A stretch of 64,000 nucleotides of DNA from UBA11574 sp963752565 (GTDB lineage Bacteria; Desulfobacterota; Desulfobacteria; Desulfobacterales; UBA11574): the NCBI GenBank assembly GCA_963752565.1, contig CAVVZC010000028.1, positions 62,001 to 126,000 on the forward strand, in the 5' to 3' direction. This document shows positions 1 to 8,593 of this stretch, piece after piece. The notes beneath the pieces were generated by a model. The model made no database searches, was not told the origin of the DNA, and saw only the letters and a program-made list of their open reading frames with translations. Numbering within the stretch: the first letter of the stretch is position 1; each line of letters begins with the position of its first letter. The position numbers and the translations under genes are program-made.

Positions 1-420
1 ATCGTATTTTTTCTCCATGGATTCAATTTTTCTCTTTAAATCTTCATGGGTTGACAGCATCTTCCGAAACTGGGTAAAAGCCCTCATAATTTGAATGTTA
101 ACTTGGATAGCGCGTTTACTTCGTAAAACACTGGACAGCATTGCCACGCCTTGCTCAGTAAAAGCCATGGGCTTATATCTTAAGCCCATTTTGTCGCTTT
201 TGGAGGTCACAAATTGTGATCTCCAATCTTCAAACTCCGTATTAGTCATCTCAAACATAAAATCAGCAGGAAATCTATCGATATTCCTTCTAACCGCTTG
301 TTTTAATACTTTGGTTTCCACACCGTAAAGTTCCGCCAGGTCTCTGTCCAGCATCACCTTTACGCTGCGTATCAGGTAAATTTTGCTTGCGATAAGTTCA
401 ATCGGTACCAAGGTTGTCAT
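1..420 (-). CDS. ORF6N domain protein, 3' end outside window
   Basis: The minus strand is open from an ATG at 420 to the window edge, 140 codons without a stop. The N-terminal part matches the ORF6N domain: IASKIYLIRSVKVMLDRDLA, then LYGVETKVLKQAVRRN, FPADFMFEMT and FTEQGVAMLSSVL. ORF6N proteins are DNA-binding regulators or antirepressor-like proteins common in phages, mobile elements and bacterial genomes. The last 20 or so visible residues (FRKMLSTHEDLKRKIESMEK) look like the start of the usual C-terminal coiled coil. It is separated from hypD by about 200 bases and is not obviously part of that operon. The regulatory target cannot be told from sequence. Confidence 0.85.
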   Translation of the reverse strand, partial: MTTLVPIELIASKIYLIRSVKVMLDRDLAELYGVETKVLKQAVRRNIDRFPADFMFEMTNTEFEDWRSQFVTSKSDKMGLRYKPMAFTEQGVAMLSSVLRSKRAIQVNIQIMRAFTQFRKMLSTHEDLKRKIESMEKKYD

Positions 421-624
421 TATAAAGTGAGTTCCATTTTTTGGTCAGATGCTGGAAACGTCCCTCGACAATTCCCGGAGATATAAGTGGACGGGTCGAT
501 TTCAAAATCTAATTCTTCGAAACCCATTGATAGTATGCATTGATTTAGGCCAACCTATCAATATATATAGGAATTGTAAAGAAGTTTGATAAAATGAAGA
601 TTTACACACAAAACTTGTTTCTAA

Positions 625-1716
625 TTATGTGTCATGGTAGCGATAGTATGCGGCGCAGGTACCTTCACTGGAGACCATGCACGGACCGACGGGCTGGATG
701 GGCGTGCATATTTTTTTATAAAGCGGGCACTGGGGAGGAATTTTTAAGCCCAAGAGGATTTCTCCGCAGGTACACCCTTTTGGATCTTCACTCTCGACAA
801 GATTAATTTCAAAAACTTTTTGTGCATCAAATGCGGCGTATTCCTTTTTTATCTTGAGACCGCTTAAAGGAATATTCCCGAGGCCGCGCCAGGCGGCATC
901 CGCTGTTTCAAAGACAGCATTCATGGTGGACCGGGCCTTGGGATTTCCCTCAAAAGTGACGGCTCGTTTGTATCCATTTTCGAGTTTTGAGGCATTAATT
1001 TCAATCTGTTTTGCCAGCATGAGTATGGCCTGCAATATGTCTATCGGCTCAAATCCTGCGATGACGCAAGGAACGTTATACTTTTCGTAAAAGGGGATGT
1101 AGGCTTTAACACCGATAATCACGGAAACGTGTCCGGGAAGGATAAAGCCGTCAATATTTGTCTCCCGATTTTCTGAAAGGGTAAAAAGGGCCGGTGGGAG
1201 AAGTTTGTGAGCACTTATGACAAAATAGTTATTAAGGTTCAAGCCATGGGCTGCCAGTATTGATGCAGCGATGGTCGGGGCCGTGGTCTCAAAACCGACA
1301 CCCAAAAAGACAACGTTTTTATCCGGATTCTTTTTTGCAATTTCAAGGGCGTCGAATGTCGAATACACGACGCGGACATCTCTGCCTTTTGCCTGTTCAT
1401 TTTGAAGGGATGAATCAGCTCCGGGAACCCTTATCAGATCTCCGAATGTGGCGATAATGACGTCATCAAGTTTGGCCAGTTCAATAAAGGCATCGATTTC
1501 ATTTTGGGCGGTAACACAAACCGGGCATCCGGGACCGGAAAGCAGCGAAATGGTCTCCGGTAAAAGAGACCGGATGCCGTTTCTGAAAATCGACGTGGTG
1601 TGTGTGCCGCAAACCTCCATCAGACGAATTTTTTTTTGGCTTGTTTTTTTAATCTGTTGGATGATTTTTCGGGAAAGCTCGGGATCTCGGTATTCATGCA
1701 GGTGTTTTATGGACAT
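625..1716 (-). CDS. hypD: Hydrogenase maturation factor HypD
   Basis: HypD is the iron-sulfur scaffold that, with HypC, holds the Fe(CN)2CO unit during assembly of the [NiFe] active site in the cytoplasm. The family signatures are present: MEVCGTHT near the N-terminus, GPGCPVCVT, FGVGFET-like VVFLGVGFETTAPT, LPGHVSVIIG, and a C-terminal cysteine cluster (CTCGEIL, QCPLYKKIC, GPCMVSSEGTCAAYYRY) that binds [4Fe-4S]. I use the ATG at 1716 because MSIKHLHEYRDP aligns with the usual start of the family; an upstream in-frame TTG at 1752 would add 12 atypical residues. It is the last gene of the hyb/hyp operon. hypA, B, E and F are not in this window and must lie elsewhere. Confidence 0.95.
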   Translation of the reverse strand: MSIKHLHEYRDPELSRKIIQQIKKTSQKKIRLMEVCGTHTTSIFRNGIRSLLPETISLLSGPGCPVCVTAQNEIDAFIELAKLDDVIIATFGDLIRVPGADSSLQNEQAKGRDVRVVYSTFDALEIAKKNPDKNVVFLGVGFETTAPTIAASILAAHGLNLNNYFVISAHKLLPPALFTLSENRETNIDGFILPGHVSVIIGVKAYIPFYEKYNVPCVIAGFEPIDILQAILMLAKQIEINASKLENGYKRAVTFEGNPKARSTMNAVFETADAAWRGLGNIPLSGLKIKKEYAAFDAQKVFEINLVESEDPKGCTCGEILLGLKIPPQCPLYKKICTPIQPVGPCMVSSEGTCAAYYRYHDT

Positions 1717-1857
1717 GTTTGCTCGGTTTTGAAAAACTTGATCTTTGGGCAAGAGATAATTAGCTATGCCTGAAGAATCGCTGGTAGAGTTTGAAGTGAG
1801 CTAAAGTTAAGGAATTCTGTCAATTATATAAAATCATTGGAGCGAAGCGACTCAATA

Positions 1858-1892
1858 ACTTTAGGCACTTTAGATCACTTTAGACACTTTTA
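1858..1892. repeat. Short direct repeats ACTTTAG in the hypC-hypD gap
   Basis: Three copies of ACTTTAG at 9-10 base spacing, followed by a degenerate fourth (ACTTTTA), lie in the 250-base gap between hypC and hypD. No coding potential is seen in this gap. A role is unknown. Confidence 0.4.
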
Positions 1893-1965
1893 ACTTGTTT
1901 AGTTTTATGTAAAACAGCCCCTTCCAGAGGTTATATCAAAGCCAGGCTCCCTGGACCCGGATTCT

Positions 1966-2205
1966 TTACTTTTGCTTGTCATTGTCGAAAATCAATGAGG
2001 CTGCTTCCCTGAGTAGTTTCAAGGATTCCAGCGCATCTTCTTCATTAATTTTGTTGATGGCAAAACCGGCATGCACAATAACGTAATCCCCGACCTTGGG
2101 GCTTTCCAAAAGAAGCAGACTGGCTTCTCTTCTAACACCGTCAACGTCGATGGTGGCCACATTATTTTCTATGTTTACAATTTTTGATGGAATTGCCAGA
2201 CACAT
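1966..2205 (-). CDS. hypC: Hydrogenase maturation chaperone HypC/HybG family
   Basis: A 79-residue protein beginning MCLAIPSKI, the HypC signature; Cys2 is the residue that contacts the iron of the Fe(CN)2CO precursor and the hydrogenase large subunit precursor. The fold markers VATIDVDGVRREASL and VGDYVIVHAGFAINKI follow in the expected order. It lies 83 bases downstream of the maturation protease and about 250 bases upstream of hypD, in the same direction. In a Hyb-type operon this copy most likely serves the adjacent large subunit (a HybG role), but that assignment is from context only. Confidence 0.95.
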   Translation of the reverse strand: MCLAIPSKIVNIENNVATIDVDGVRREASLLLLESPKVGDYVIVHAGFAINKINEEDALESLKLLREAASLIFDNDKQK

Positions 2206-2288
2206 TCTTAAAAAACCTTTGTCTAATACGGATGTTTTTTAGGTAAAATACCAAATGTTCCGCCGTTATTCAACTTTGAAAATTAAAA

Positions 2289-2849
2289 TTACTGATTTTT
2301 GGGTTGAATCTCAACACCGATATCCTTTAGTTCCCCAACCACCATATCAACCAGCCGGCTTAAATTCCGGGCAACTTCTGTTGATAAATCCAGTCCTGTG
2401 GAAAGCTGTTTGGGCTCGATGCCAAACAAGGTAATATATTGAGGCATGATATCGGTAATAACGGCGACTCCCATGACATCGGCCAGGCCGATTTGATGCG
2501 GGGAAGTTTTGGAACTGAAATACGCGGGAGGATCTTCAATCCTTACGATGGTACCTGGCTTGCGGCCGGTTTTGACCGCATCGATGATCAAAATATGGCT
2601 GCGTTCTTCAAAGTAAGGCAGAAGTTCCAAGCCCATTGTCCCGCCGTCGATGATTTCCACGGCACCTGAACAATCATATCGGTCTTGCAGTTCTTCGATG
2701 GCTTTAACCCCCGCACCCTCATCGGAAAGCAGGATATTGCCTAAACCCATTACCAGGACATTTAAAAAAGACTGCCCGGAGTCTTTTACAGATTGTTCTT
2801 TTTTAGACTCCGGGCAATTGTTTTTGGATTCGGTTGGGTTGAATTTCAA
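2289..2849 (-). CDS. hybD: Hydrogenase maturation endopeptidase (HyaD/HybD family)
   Basis: This endopeptidase removes the C-terminal peptide of the large subunit after nickel insertion. The family core is clear from about residue 30: VLVMGLGNILLSDEGAGVKA (Glu metal ligand), EIIDGGTMGLELLPYF (Asp ligand), HILIIDAVKTG, SPHQIGLADVMGVA (His ligand). The only upstream start that keeps the first beta strand is a TTG at 2849, which overlaps the TGA of hybC, suggesting translational coupling. That start gives an unusual hydrophilic 29-residue extension, part of which is encoded by a perfect 11-bp inverted repeat. The true start is therefore uncertain. The substrate, the HybC C-terminus DPCLACAIH followed by MVDTNSKEIVKVRAF, is present. 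Confidence 0.9.
   Translation of the reverse strand: MKFNPTESKNNCPESKKEQSVKDSGQSFLNVLVMGLGNILLSDEGAGVKAIEELQDRYDCSGAVEIIDGGTMGLELLPYFEERSHILIIDAVKTGRKPGTIVRIEDPPAYFSSKTSPHQIGLADVMGVAVITDIMPQYITLFGIEPKQLSTGLDLSTEVARNLSRLVDMVVGELKDIGVEIQPKNQ
2773..2816. repeat. Perfect 11-bp inverted repeat at the hybC-hybD junction
   Basis: Arms TGCCCGGAGTC (2773-2783) and GACTCCGGGCA (2806-2816) are separated by 22 bases. In mRNA this forms a strong hairpin inside the first codons of hybD. It could attenuate transcription or modulate translation of hybD; there is no adjacent U-run typical of an intrinsic terminator on the minus strand. Confidence 0.6.
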
Positions 2850-4561
2850 AATGCCCTGACTTTAACGATCTCTTTGCTGTTGGTGTCCACCATGTGAATG
2901 GCACACGCCAGACACGGGTCAAAGGAATGTACGGTTCTCAAAACTTCCAGCGGTTTTTCCGGATCTGCAGATCGGATTGCCGATCAAAGAGGCTTCATAA
3001 GGACCGAGAGCATCTTCGCTGTTGCGGGGTCCTGCATTCCAGGTGGACGGCACCACGCACTGGTAATTTTTTATTTTACCGTCCTGGATGACGACCCAGT
3101 GAGAGAGTACGCCCCGGGGCGCTTCATGGAAACCAAAGCCCCTTTGCTCACCCTTGGGGAATTCCGGTGGGTTGAAAGTGTCATAATCGCCTTTGCCGAT
3201 ATTGTCAATCAACGCCTGCCACTGGCCCACCACCGCATCATGCAAGACAGCACATCGGACGGATCGAGCTGCAATTCTGCCGATGGTTGAATGAAGAGAA
3301 TTGATGTTGACTCTTGCTTTTGAACCGACCAGAGACAATACGGAATTGACCGTATCCAGTACGGTTGTGGCATACGTCATCGTGGGTTTGTGACCCGCGG
3401 CATACATGCACAATACATTGGCAAGCGGACCGACCTGGGCTGGTTTGCCGTTGAACGTCGGGGCTTTCACCCACGAATATTTACCATTTCTGTCATATTC
3501 TGTATGGTTTGGAACGGTTTCTTCCTCCCATGGATGGCGGTTCCAGTCACCCTGATACCAGGAGTGTTTAATGCTTTCTTTGACGTTTTGTTTAAAAAAT
3601 CGTCATTGAAAGATGTGATCGGTTTAAATTTGGATATGTTTCCTTCGGGAATATAGCCGCCCGGGAGTTCAAATGTGATCTCCTTGGTATCCAGCGGCAT
3701 ATCCGGCACGCTCAGGTAGTTGGTGACGCCTTTACCGTAGGTCGTCCAATCGGCGTATAGGGCACCGACCGCGGCAACATCCACCATGTAAACATTCTTG
3801 ATAAAATCACCGATCTCATCGATCAGGGTTTTGACATAATAGAGGCGTTCCATGTTCAGGGCCGATTGGTTGTCGGGATTGATGGGGTTGGCAACCCCGC
3901 CCACGGCCAGATTTTGAATATGCGGCGTTTTACTGCCGAGAATCGCCACGACTTTATTGATTTTTCGCTGATATTCCAAGGCCTGGAGGTAATGTGCGGA
4001 GGCCAGAAGATTGACTTCCGGCGGCAGCTTCATGGCTTTATGGCCCCAGTAACCACTGGCATAGATGCCGAGTTGACCGGAGTTTACAAAAGTCTTGAGC
4101 CTGTCCTGGGCCGCCTGCATTTCATGCCGGCTGTTTTTGGGCCATGAGGAGAGCTTTTCCGCCAAACCGGCGGCTGCTTTGGGATCAGCCTTCAGCGCGG
4201 ACACGATATCCACCCAGTCCAGCGCACACAGGTGATAAAAATGAACAATATGATCAAATATGCCGTGAGCTCCCATAATCAGGTTGCGGATATACTGTGC
4301 ATTCAGGGGAACCTCCAGATTCAGTGCGTTCTCGATCGCCCGGACCGAGGTAATAGCATGAACGGTGGTTCAGACCCCGCAAATCCGCTGGGTAAAAATC
4401 CAGGCATCCCGGGGATCGCGGCCCTGGAGAATCACTTCTATGCCGCGCCACATTTGTCCGGATGACCAGGCATTGACCACCTTGCCGTTGTCGACCTCAC
4501 ACTCAATTTTAAGATGACCTTCAATCCGGGTAATGGGATCGATGACGATTCGTTTAGACAT
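2846..4561 (-). CDS. hybC: [NiFe] hydrogenase large subunit with in-frame UGA at an active-site cysteine and two frameshifts
   Basis: Catalytic subunit of a group 1 (Hyb-type) membrane-bound uptake hydrogenase. The N-terminus KRIVIDPITRIEGHLKIE is canonical. The L1 motif reads FTQRICGV-UGA-TTVHAI at 4372-4370, so UGA occupies the second cysteine of RxCGxC, the residue bridging Ni and Fe in this family. A SECIS-like hairpin follows at 4331-4349. The C-terminal motif is DPCLACAIH with both cysteines encoded normally, followed by a 15-residue cleavable tail. Two further breaks exist: a missing base in a T-run at 3594-3599 (the downstream frame resumes FKQNVKESIKHSWYQGDWN), and one extra base near 2969 (the frame resumes ADPEKPLEVLRTVHSFDP). 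Corrected, the protein is about 570 residues, normal for HybC. The indels resemble sequencing errors; the UGA could be selenocysteine, a point error or an inactivating mutation. Confidence 0.88.
3590..3596 (-). other. U_UUA_AAC heptamer at the hybC frameshift
   Basis: On the minus strand the reading frame contains GAT TTT TTA AAC, so the heptamer T_TTA_AAC sits in the phase required for -1 slippage, and the frame needed downstream is -1. Only a small hairpin (CCTG GTAT CAGG) is visible downstream. An undercalled T in a six-T run explains the same break equally well. Confidence 0.35.
4331..4349 (-). promoter_or_regulatory. Candidate bacterial SECIS hairpin in hybC
   Basis: Downstream of the UGA at 4372-4370 the mRNA can form a 7-bp stem, CUCGGUC with GAUCGAG (one G-U pair), closing a 5-base loop CGGGC. 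The loop begins 27 bases after the UGA and has G as its second base, which fits the published general rule for bacterial SECIS elements (apical loop about 16-37 bases from UGA, G among the first two loop bases). A short GC-rich stem can arise by chance. Confidence 0.5.
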
Positions 4562-4594
4562 TTAGTTTCTCCTTCATTTGAAAATGAATCGTGC

Positions 4595-5722
4595 TTATAA
4601 CCGACGATAGATCGGCAGCCTTTTGATAAACCACAGAAACGCCATTATTTCCATGGACACGATTCCTAAAGATATAAAAATTTCTCCGGCAGCCGGAAAG
4701 TAATGCCAGCCGTTTCCCGGGTCAAATCCAATAATGTAGCAGTTGAAACGGTAAAGTGCTGCCGCGAGAACAATTGAAACTGCGCAGAAAAACAAAACAC
4801 GTGCTTTTTTCCGATTGGCAGGGACAAAAAGAATGCCCATGGGAATCAGAAACAGCAAGTTTTCCAGTAGAAACATATTCCCGAGCATATCTCCTTTAAA
4901 GGCAAGATTTAGATGACCTCGAATGCCGACATCGGCAAAGCGGATCACCAAATAAATTGCGATCAGCCAGGCCATAACCGCCGAAACCTTGCCTAAAAGG
5001 TCGGTTTCATCATGGATCCGGTATCTTGAACCCGTAATGCTGGATTCGAAAACAACAATGGCATATCCCATGAAAATACATGATATTAGAAACAGCAGCG
5101 GCAACAGGCCGGTCCACCACAAGGGGCTGAGCTTGCTGCCGGCAACCACCATTACGGTCCCCAGTGAGGATTGATGCATGGTCGGCAGCAGGATTCCTAA
5201 GGCAATGAAGACGAACATGATTTTGTTCATAAAGGCCTTTGCATTGTCAGCCCCGAATTTTGTCAGGAAGGTGGGCGTAAATTCGACCCACAGTACAGCA
5301 ACATAGGCGCCAACGCATAATGCCACTTCCAGCAAAACCGAATTGGGATTGATGTACCAGGGCAGAAAGATGTTGTACAGTTGCCAATATCGGCCGACAT
5401 CGATAACCACCGCAACACCCGCCAGGGTGTAACCGAACAGACTCGTCATCAGCGCCGGCTTCACCAGGGGATGGTATTCTCCCTTGTTGAAAACGTAGAC
5501 CAGAAGGGCCATTGCATATCCGCCGCATCCAAAAGCGGTCCCGACCACCACATCGAATGCAATCCATAATCCCCAGGGATAACCGTCACTCAAATTGGAT
5601 ACCGCACCAAGGCCGTATATGAACCGTTTGGCCATGAAAATCAGGGAGATCAGTAAAATTAAAAGACAAATCAAGAATGTCGGTGTCAGAATCTTACCAC
5701 CCAAAGGTTGTTCGGCTTTCAT
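4595..5722 (-). CDS. hybB: Hydrogenase membrane subunit HybB (NrfD/PsrC family)
   Basis: A 375-residue, highly hydrophobic protein with about ten predicted membrane segments and no cofactor-binding cysteine motifs. It is the integral membrane quinone-reactive subunit of the Hyb hydrogenase, passing electrons from the periplasmic HybOAC module to menaquinone. Recognisable stretches are SDGYPWGLWIAFDVVVGTA, FGYTLAGVAVVIDVGRYW and WVEFTPTFLTKF, typical of HybB. It is 33 bases upstream of hybC and 70 downstream of hybA, in the order hybO-A-B-C. The length is normal, and no in-frame interruption is seen. Confidence 0.95.
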   Translation of the reverse strand: MKAEQPLGGKILTPTFLICLLILLISLIFMAKRFIYGLGAVSNLSDGYPWGLWIAFDVVVGTAFGCGGYAMALLVYVFNKGEYHPLVKPALMTSLFGYTLAGVAVVIDVGRYWQLYNIFLPWYINPNSVLLEVALCVGAYVAVLWVEFTPTFLTKFGADNAKAFMNKIMFVFIALGILLPTMHQSSLGTVMVVAGSKLSPLWWTGLLPLLFLISCIFMGYAIVVFESSITGSRYRIHDETDLLGKVSAVMAWLIAIYLVIRFADVGIRGHLNLAFKGDMLGNMFLLENLLFLIPMGILFVPANRKKARVLFFCAVSIVLAAALYRFNCYIIGFDPGNGWHYFPAAGEIFISLGIVSMEIMAFLWFIKRLPIYRRL

Positions 5723-5792
5723 AAATTACTCCTCAAGCAAACAAATTGGACTGTTTAAAACCATAATGACCCCCGGAACCGGGCCGGGTAAG

Positions 5793-6743
5793 TTATTCTT
5801 TCTTCTTCTCCGCTCTTTTTACCAGAAAGATCAATCCGCCAAGGGCAACGACGGGAAGAATCATCCCTTTGTAGAGCGTGTGCTGTATATTTTCGGCCAG
5901 GGCCGTGTATGACCGGTCCGGAAGCATCGGGAGACCCAGTTTGTCGAAGGACACGCCGGAGAGCATAAGGACCTGAGTGCCGCCGACTTCGTTTTTCCCA
6001 TAAATGTTTGGGATATATTTTTTGGCTTTATGAGTCTGGATTTTCTTTGATGCTATTTCAGACAACGGGAATTCATAATTTTTTCCGGCGGTCATTTTTT
6101 GTCTGCGCTCAGCTTCTATTTCAAGATCTGCTACCGGGCCGAATAAGGAAGCTCCGGTGGGACATTCTCCACAACAGGCAGGAATCTGACCTTTAGCCAG
6201 CAAATGGCTGCAGAGTTGGCATTTAACGATTTTCGGAAAAGGATTGTCCCATTCAAATTTGGGGATGTTGAACGGGCACGCCACCTGGCAGTAGCGGCAA
6301 CCGATACAGGCGTTTTTGTTATAAGAAACAACCCCTGTCTTGGCATCTTTGGTCAAGGCAGTTGCCGGGCAGGCGGAAACACAGGCAGGATCTACGCAAT
6401 GCATGCAGTGTCGTTTAACAAAGGCGTAACCATCGATTTCCCGGTCCTTTTCCTTTTGAGTTCCGCTGTCATATTTTTTGATGATGTTGAGTGTCTTTGC
6501 AGAGAGATCAACGGGATTATCCCACCGCCGCTGAGGGCCATAATATTCAGGCGGCATGTTATTGGCTCTTTTACAGGCAACCATGCAGACCTGGCAGCCC
6601 ACGCAAATGGTAGAATCATAAAGAATCCCTAATGCATCGGGAAGGCGATTTTTTTCTGAAGAACTTGCCATGACCGGCGGCGCCATTGCCAGTACTGCGC
6701 TTGTTGCCAATCCTTTGAGAAAATCACGCCGTTTGATTTCCAT
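5793..6743 (-). CDS. hybA: Hydrogenase iron-sulfur subunit HybA
   Basis: A 316-residue periplasmic ferredoxin-like electron transfer subunit. It starts with a Tat signal (KRRDFLKGLATSAVLAM), followed by four [4Fe-4S] motifs: CVGCQVCMVAC, CMHCVDPACVSACP, CIGCRYCQVACP, and CQLCSHLL with CCGECPTGA. A C-terminal membrane anchor (GMILPVVALGGLIFLVKR) ends in a basic cytoplasmic tail. This matches E. coli HybA, which links HybO to HybB. It lies 3 bases after hybO, implying one transcript and coupled translation. Confidence 0.95.
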   Translation of the reverse strand: MEIKRRDFLKGLATSAVLAMAPPVMASSSEKNRLPDALGILYDSTICVGCQVCMVACKRANNMPPEYYGPQRRWDNPVDLSAKTLNIIKKYDSGTQKEKDREIDGYAFVKRHCMHCVDPACVSACPATALTKDAKTGVVSYNKNACIGCRYCQVACPFNIPKFEWDNPFPKIVKCQLCSHLLAKGQIPACCGECPTGASLFGPVADLEIEAERRQKMTAGKNYEFPLSEIASKKIQTHKAKKYIPNIYGKNEVGGTQVLMLSGVSFDKLGLPMLPDRSYTALAENIQHTLYKGMILPVVALGGLIFLVKRAEKKKE

Positions 6744-6746
6744 GAA

Positions 6747-7862
6747 TTATTCTCCTTTATCTTTATCGCCTAAACGTTTCGCAACCACAGCGCCGGCACC
6801 GATGGCCGCTCCGGCAATGCCGCCGACCAATGCCGCAGAACCTGTGGAGATACCTGCGCCTCTTTTTGTTTGGATGGGCGCATGTGCGGCTGCCGGGGTA
6901 ACAATCTCAATATCGGCTTCGGTATGAAGCGGAATGGTGAATCCGATCCCTTCTTCCGTGCATCCAAAACAGGGATGACCGGTACCTACGGGCCAGGCGC
7001 CCGAGCCCACGTCGCAGAAAAGAATGGATGGACAATTGGCATGAGTCACGGGCCCTTTACAGCCAAGTTTATAGAGACAGTAACCCTGGCGATGCCCTTC
7101 ATCTCCGAATTGCTCTGCAAAACGGCCTGCGTCAAAATGGGGCCTTCGTTCACAGTTTTCATGAATGAGCCGGCCATAGGCAAATTTGGGTCTTCCTATT
7201 TCATCCAGGGCCGGAAGCTTTTTGAAGGTTAAAAAATAAAGCACCGTTGAAAGAAAATTGTATGCATTGGGCGGACATCCGGGAATAGAAACGACAGTGG
7301 TCCCTTTTAGAAATTCGGGTATTCCGGTTGCACCGGTGGGATTGGGGGCTGACGATTGCCAACCTCCCCAGGTTGCACAGGACCCGATGGCGATCACGGC
7401 CGCTGCTTTTGCTGCGGTCTCTTTCACGATATCCGTAAAAGGTCGACCGCCGATCATACAGTAGATGCCGCCATCTTTTATTGGAACAGACCCTTCCACA
7501 ACCATGATGAACTTTCCTGCATTCTCTTTGACGGAATTTGCAAGCGCCGCCTCAGCCTGGTGTCCTGCCCCGGCATTCAATGTTTCGTGGTAGTCAAGGG
7601 AAATGAGATCTAAAATAAGGTGTTCCAGACTGGGGTGGGATGTTCGCAAGAGGGATTCCGTACATCCGGTGCATTCCTGTCCATGCAGCCAGATCACCGG
7701 CGGGCGTCGCTTGGGGTTGGTGATGGCTTCGGCGATTTGCGGACCGGCCCCTAACGGCAAACCCATGCTTACCGCCATGACCCCGCAGAATTTCATAAAA
7801 TCCCGACGGGAAACCCCCTTCAGCTTTTCTTTGATTGGTTCGGCAAGAGTCTGTTCTTTCAT
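6747..7862 (-). CDS. hybO: [NiFe] hydrogenase small subunit HybO
   Basis: A 371-residue precursor of the electron-transfer subunit that partners the large subunit. The Tat signal is SRRDFMKFCGVMAVSMG. Proximal cluster ligands are in GQECTGCTES and later GSCATWGG and IPGCPPN. The distal and medial cluster regions are HENCERRPHFDAGRF, YCLYKLGCKGP, NCPSILFCDVGSG and HPCFGCTEEGIGF. The C-terminus carries a glycine/alanine-rich hydrophobic stretch (ALVGGIAGAAIGAGAVV) that can anchor it in the membrane. The ATG at 7862 is preceded by GAGG seven bases upstream. It is the first gene of the operon, so the promoter should lie in 7863-8060. Confidence 0.95.
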   Translation of the reverse strand: MKEQTLAEPIKEKLKGVSRRDFMKFCGVMAVSMGLPLGAGPQIAEAITNPKRRPPVIWLHGQECTGCTESLLRTSHPSLEHLILDLISLDYHETLNAGAGHQAEAALANSVKENAGKFIMVVEGSVPIKDGGIYCMIGGRPFTDIVKETAAKAAAVIAIGSCATWGGWQSSAPNPTGATGIPEFLKGTTVVSIPGCPPNAYNFLSTVLYFLTFKKLPALDEIGRPKFAYGRLIHENCERRPHFDAGRFAEQFGDEGHRQGYCLYKLGCKGPVTHANCPSILFCDVGSGAWPVGTGHPCFGCTEEGIGFTIPLHTEADIEIVTPAAAHAPIQTKRGAGISTGSAALVGGIAGAAIGAGAVVAKRLGDKDKGE

Positions 7863-8593
7863 TTTTTTACCTCTTGTTTTGAAAAGTTAGAATAAAATTT
7901 TTTCTCCAGTTTTACATCCCATTTCAATATATAATCCTGAGAAACCGAGAATAAAAAGTTTTCTGAGAAAACGATAAAAATTGGGTTCTTACAATCGACA
8001 AAGTTGATGTCACTTGTTTTGAAAATAGTGTTTTGAATTAATCGGCCTGGTTAAAAATATGTTATCGGCGACATTTATTCTCAAGCGGTATAATTTTTTA
8101 GCCAGGGGGAATGGGGATGAACTTGAAAGGCCTTTAAAAAGTTTTGGTCAAAATTTGTCAATTTTGCTTATAACCCCACACCAGCAGAAGAACCGTCGTT
8201 TCAAGTTCAGCTTTAACCCAATTGAATCACTGTGCTATAACTTTATTCGCTCTATGAAGTGCTGTCGCCCAAAAGTTTAAATGCCGATTTGGAATGTTGT
8301 CGTAATGCCACAATGTAGAATGCCACAATGTGTTATTTAAAGCGCAACGATTTCAACGTATTAGAAGGGCTTAGGAAAATCAAGAGTTTTTTTGATTTTT
8401 TAAATATTATTTATTTGGTGGGGAATTTGTTGGAACATTCGGCAAAGGATCCGCAAATTTCAGCAATATCAAATATGCAATATGCGATGCTTTTATGCAC
8501 TGCGCGAGAAATCCGAGTTATATGCTTAATTAAATTCGTATTCGTCTATTGCTTCAAGCCTTTAGATGCTTGAAAATGTTTTGCTTTGTTATG
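7863..8593. other. Upstream region of the hyb operon, no convincing gene
   Basis: 731 AT-rich bases. A short perfect inverted repeat, GTTTTC TGA GAAAAC (7958-7972), lies about 100 bases upstream of hybO and could be an operator. A 14-base tandem repeat (AATGCCACAATGTG type) is seen near 8305-8335. No sigma-54 -24/-12 element was found on the minus strand. Two short open frames (8059-8280 and 8328-8573) show no ribosome binding site or recognisable protein. Confidence 0.4.

Noticed and set aside
2880..2925. Selenocysteine at the usual C-terminal DPC site of the hydrogenase
   Set aside because: After frame correction the motif is DPCLACAIH with TGT codons, so this is not a classical [NiFeSe] enzyme.
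8059..8573. Two short plus-strand open frames upstream of hybO
   Set aside because: No ribosome binding site, no recognisable protein, composition like the surrounding non-coding DNA.
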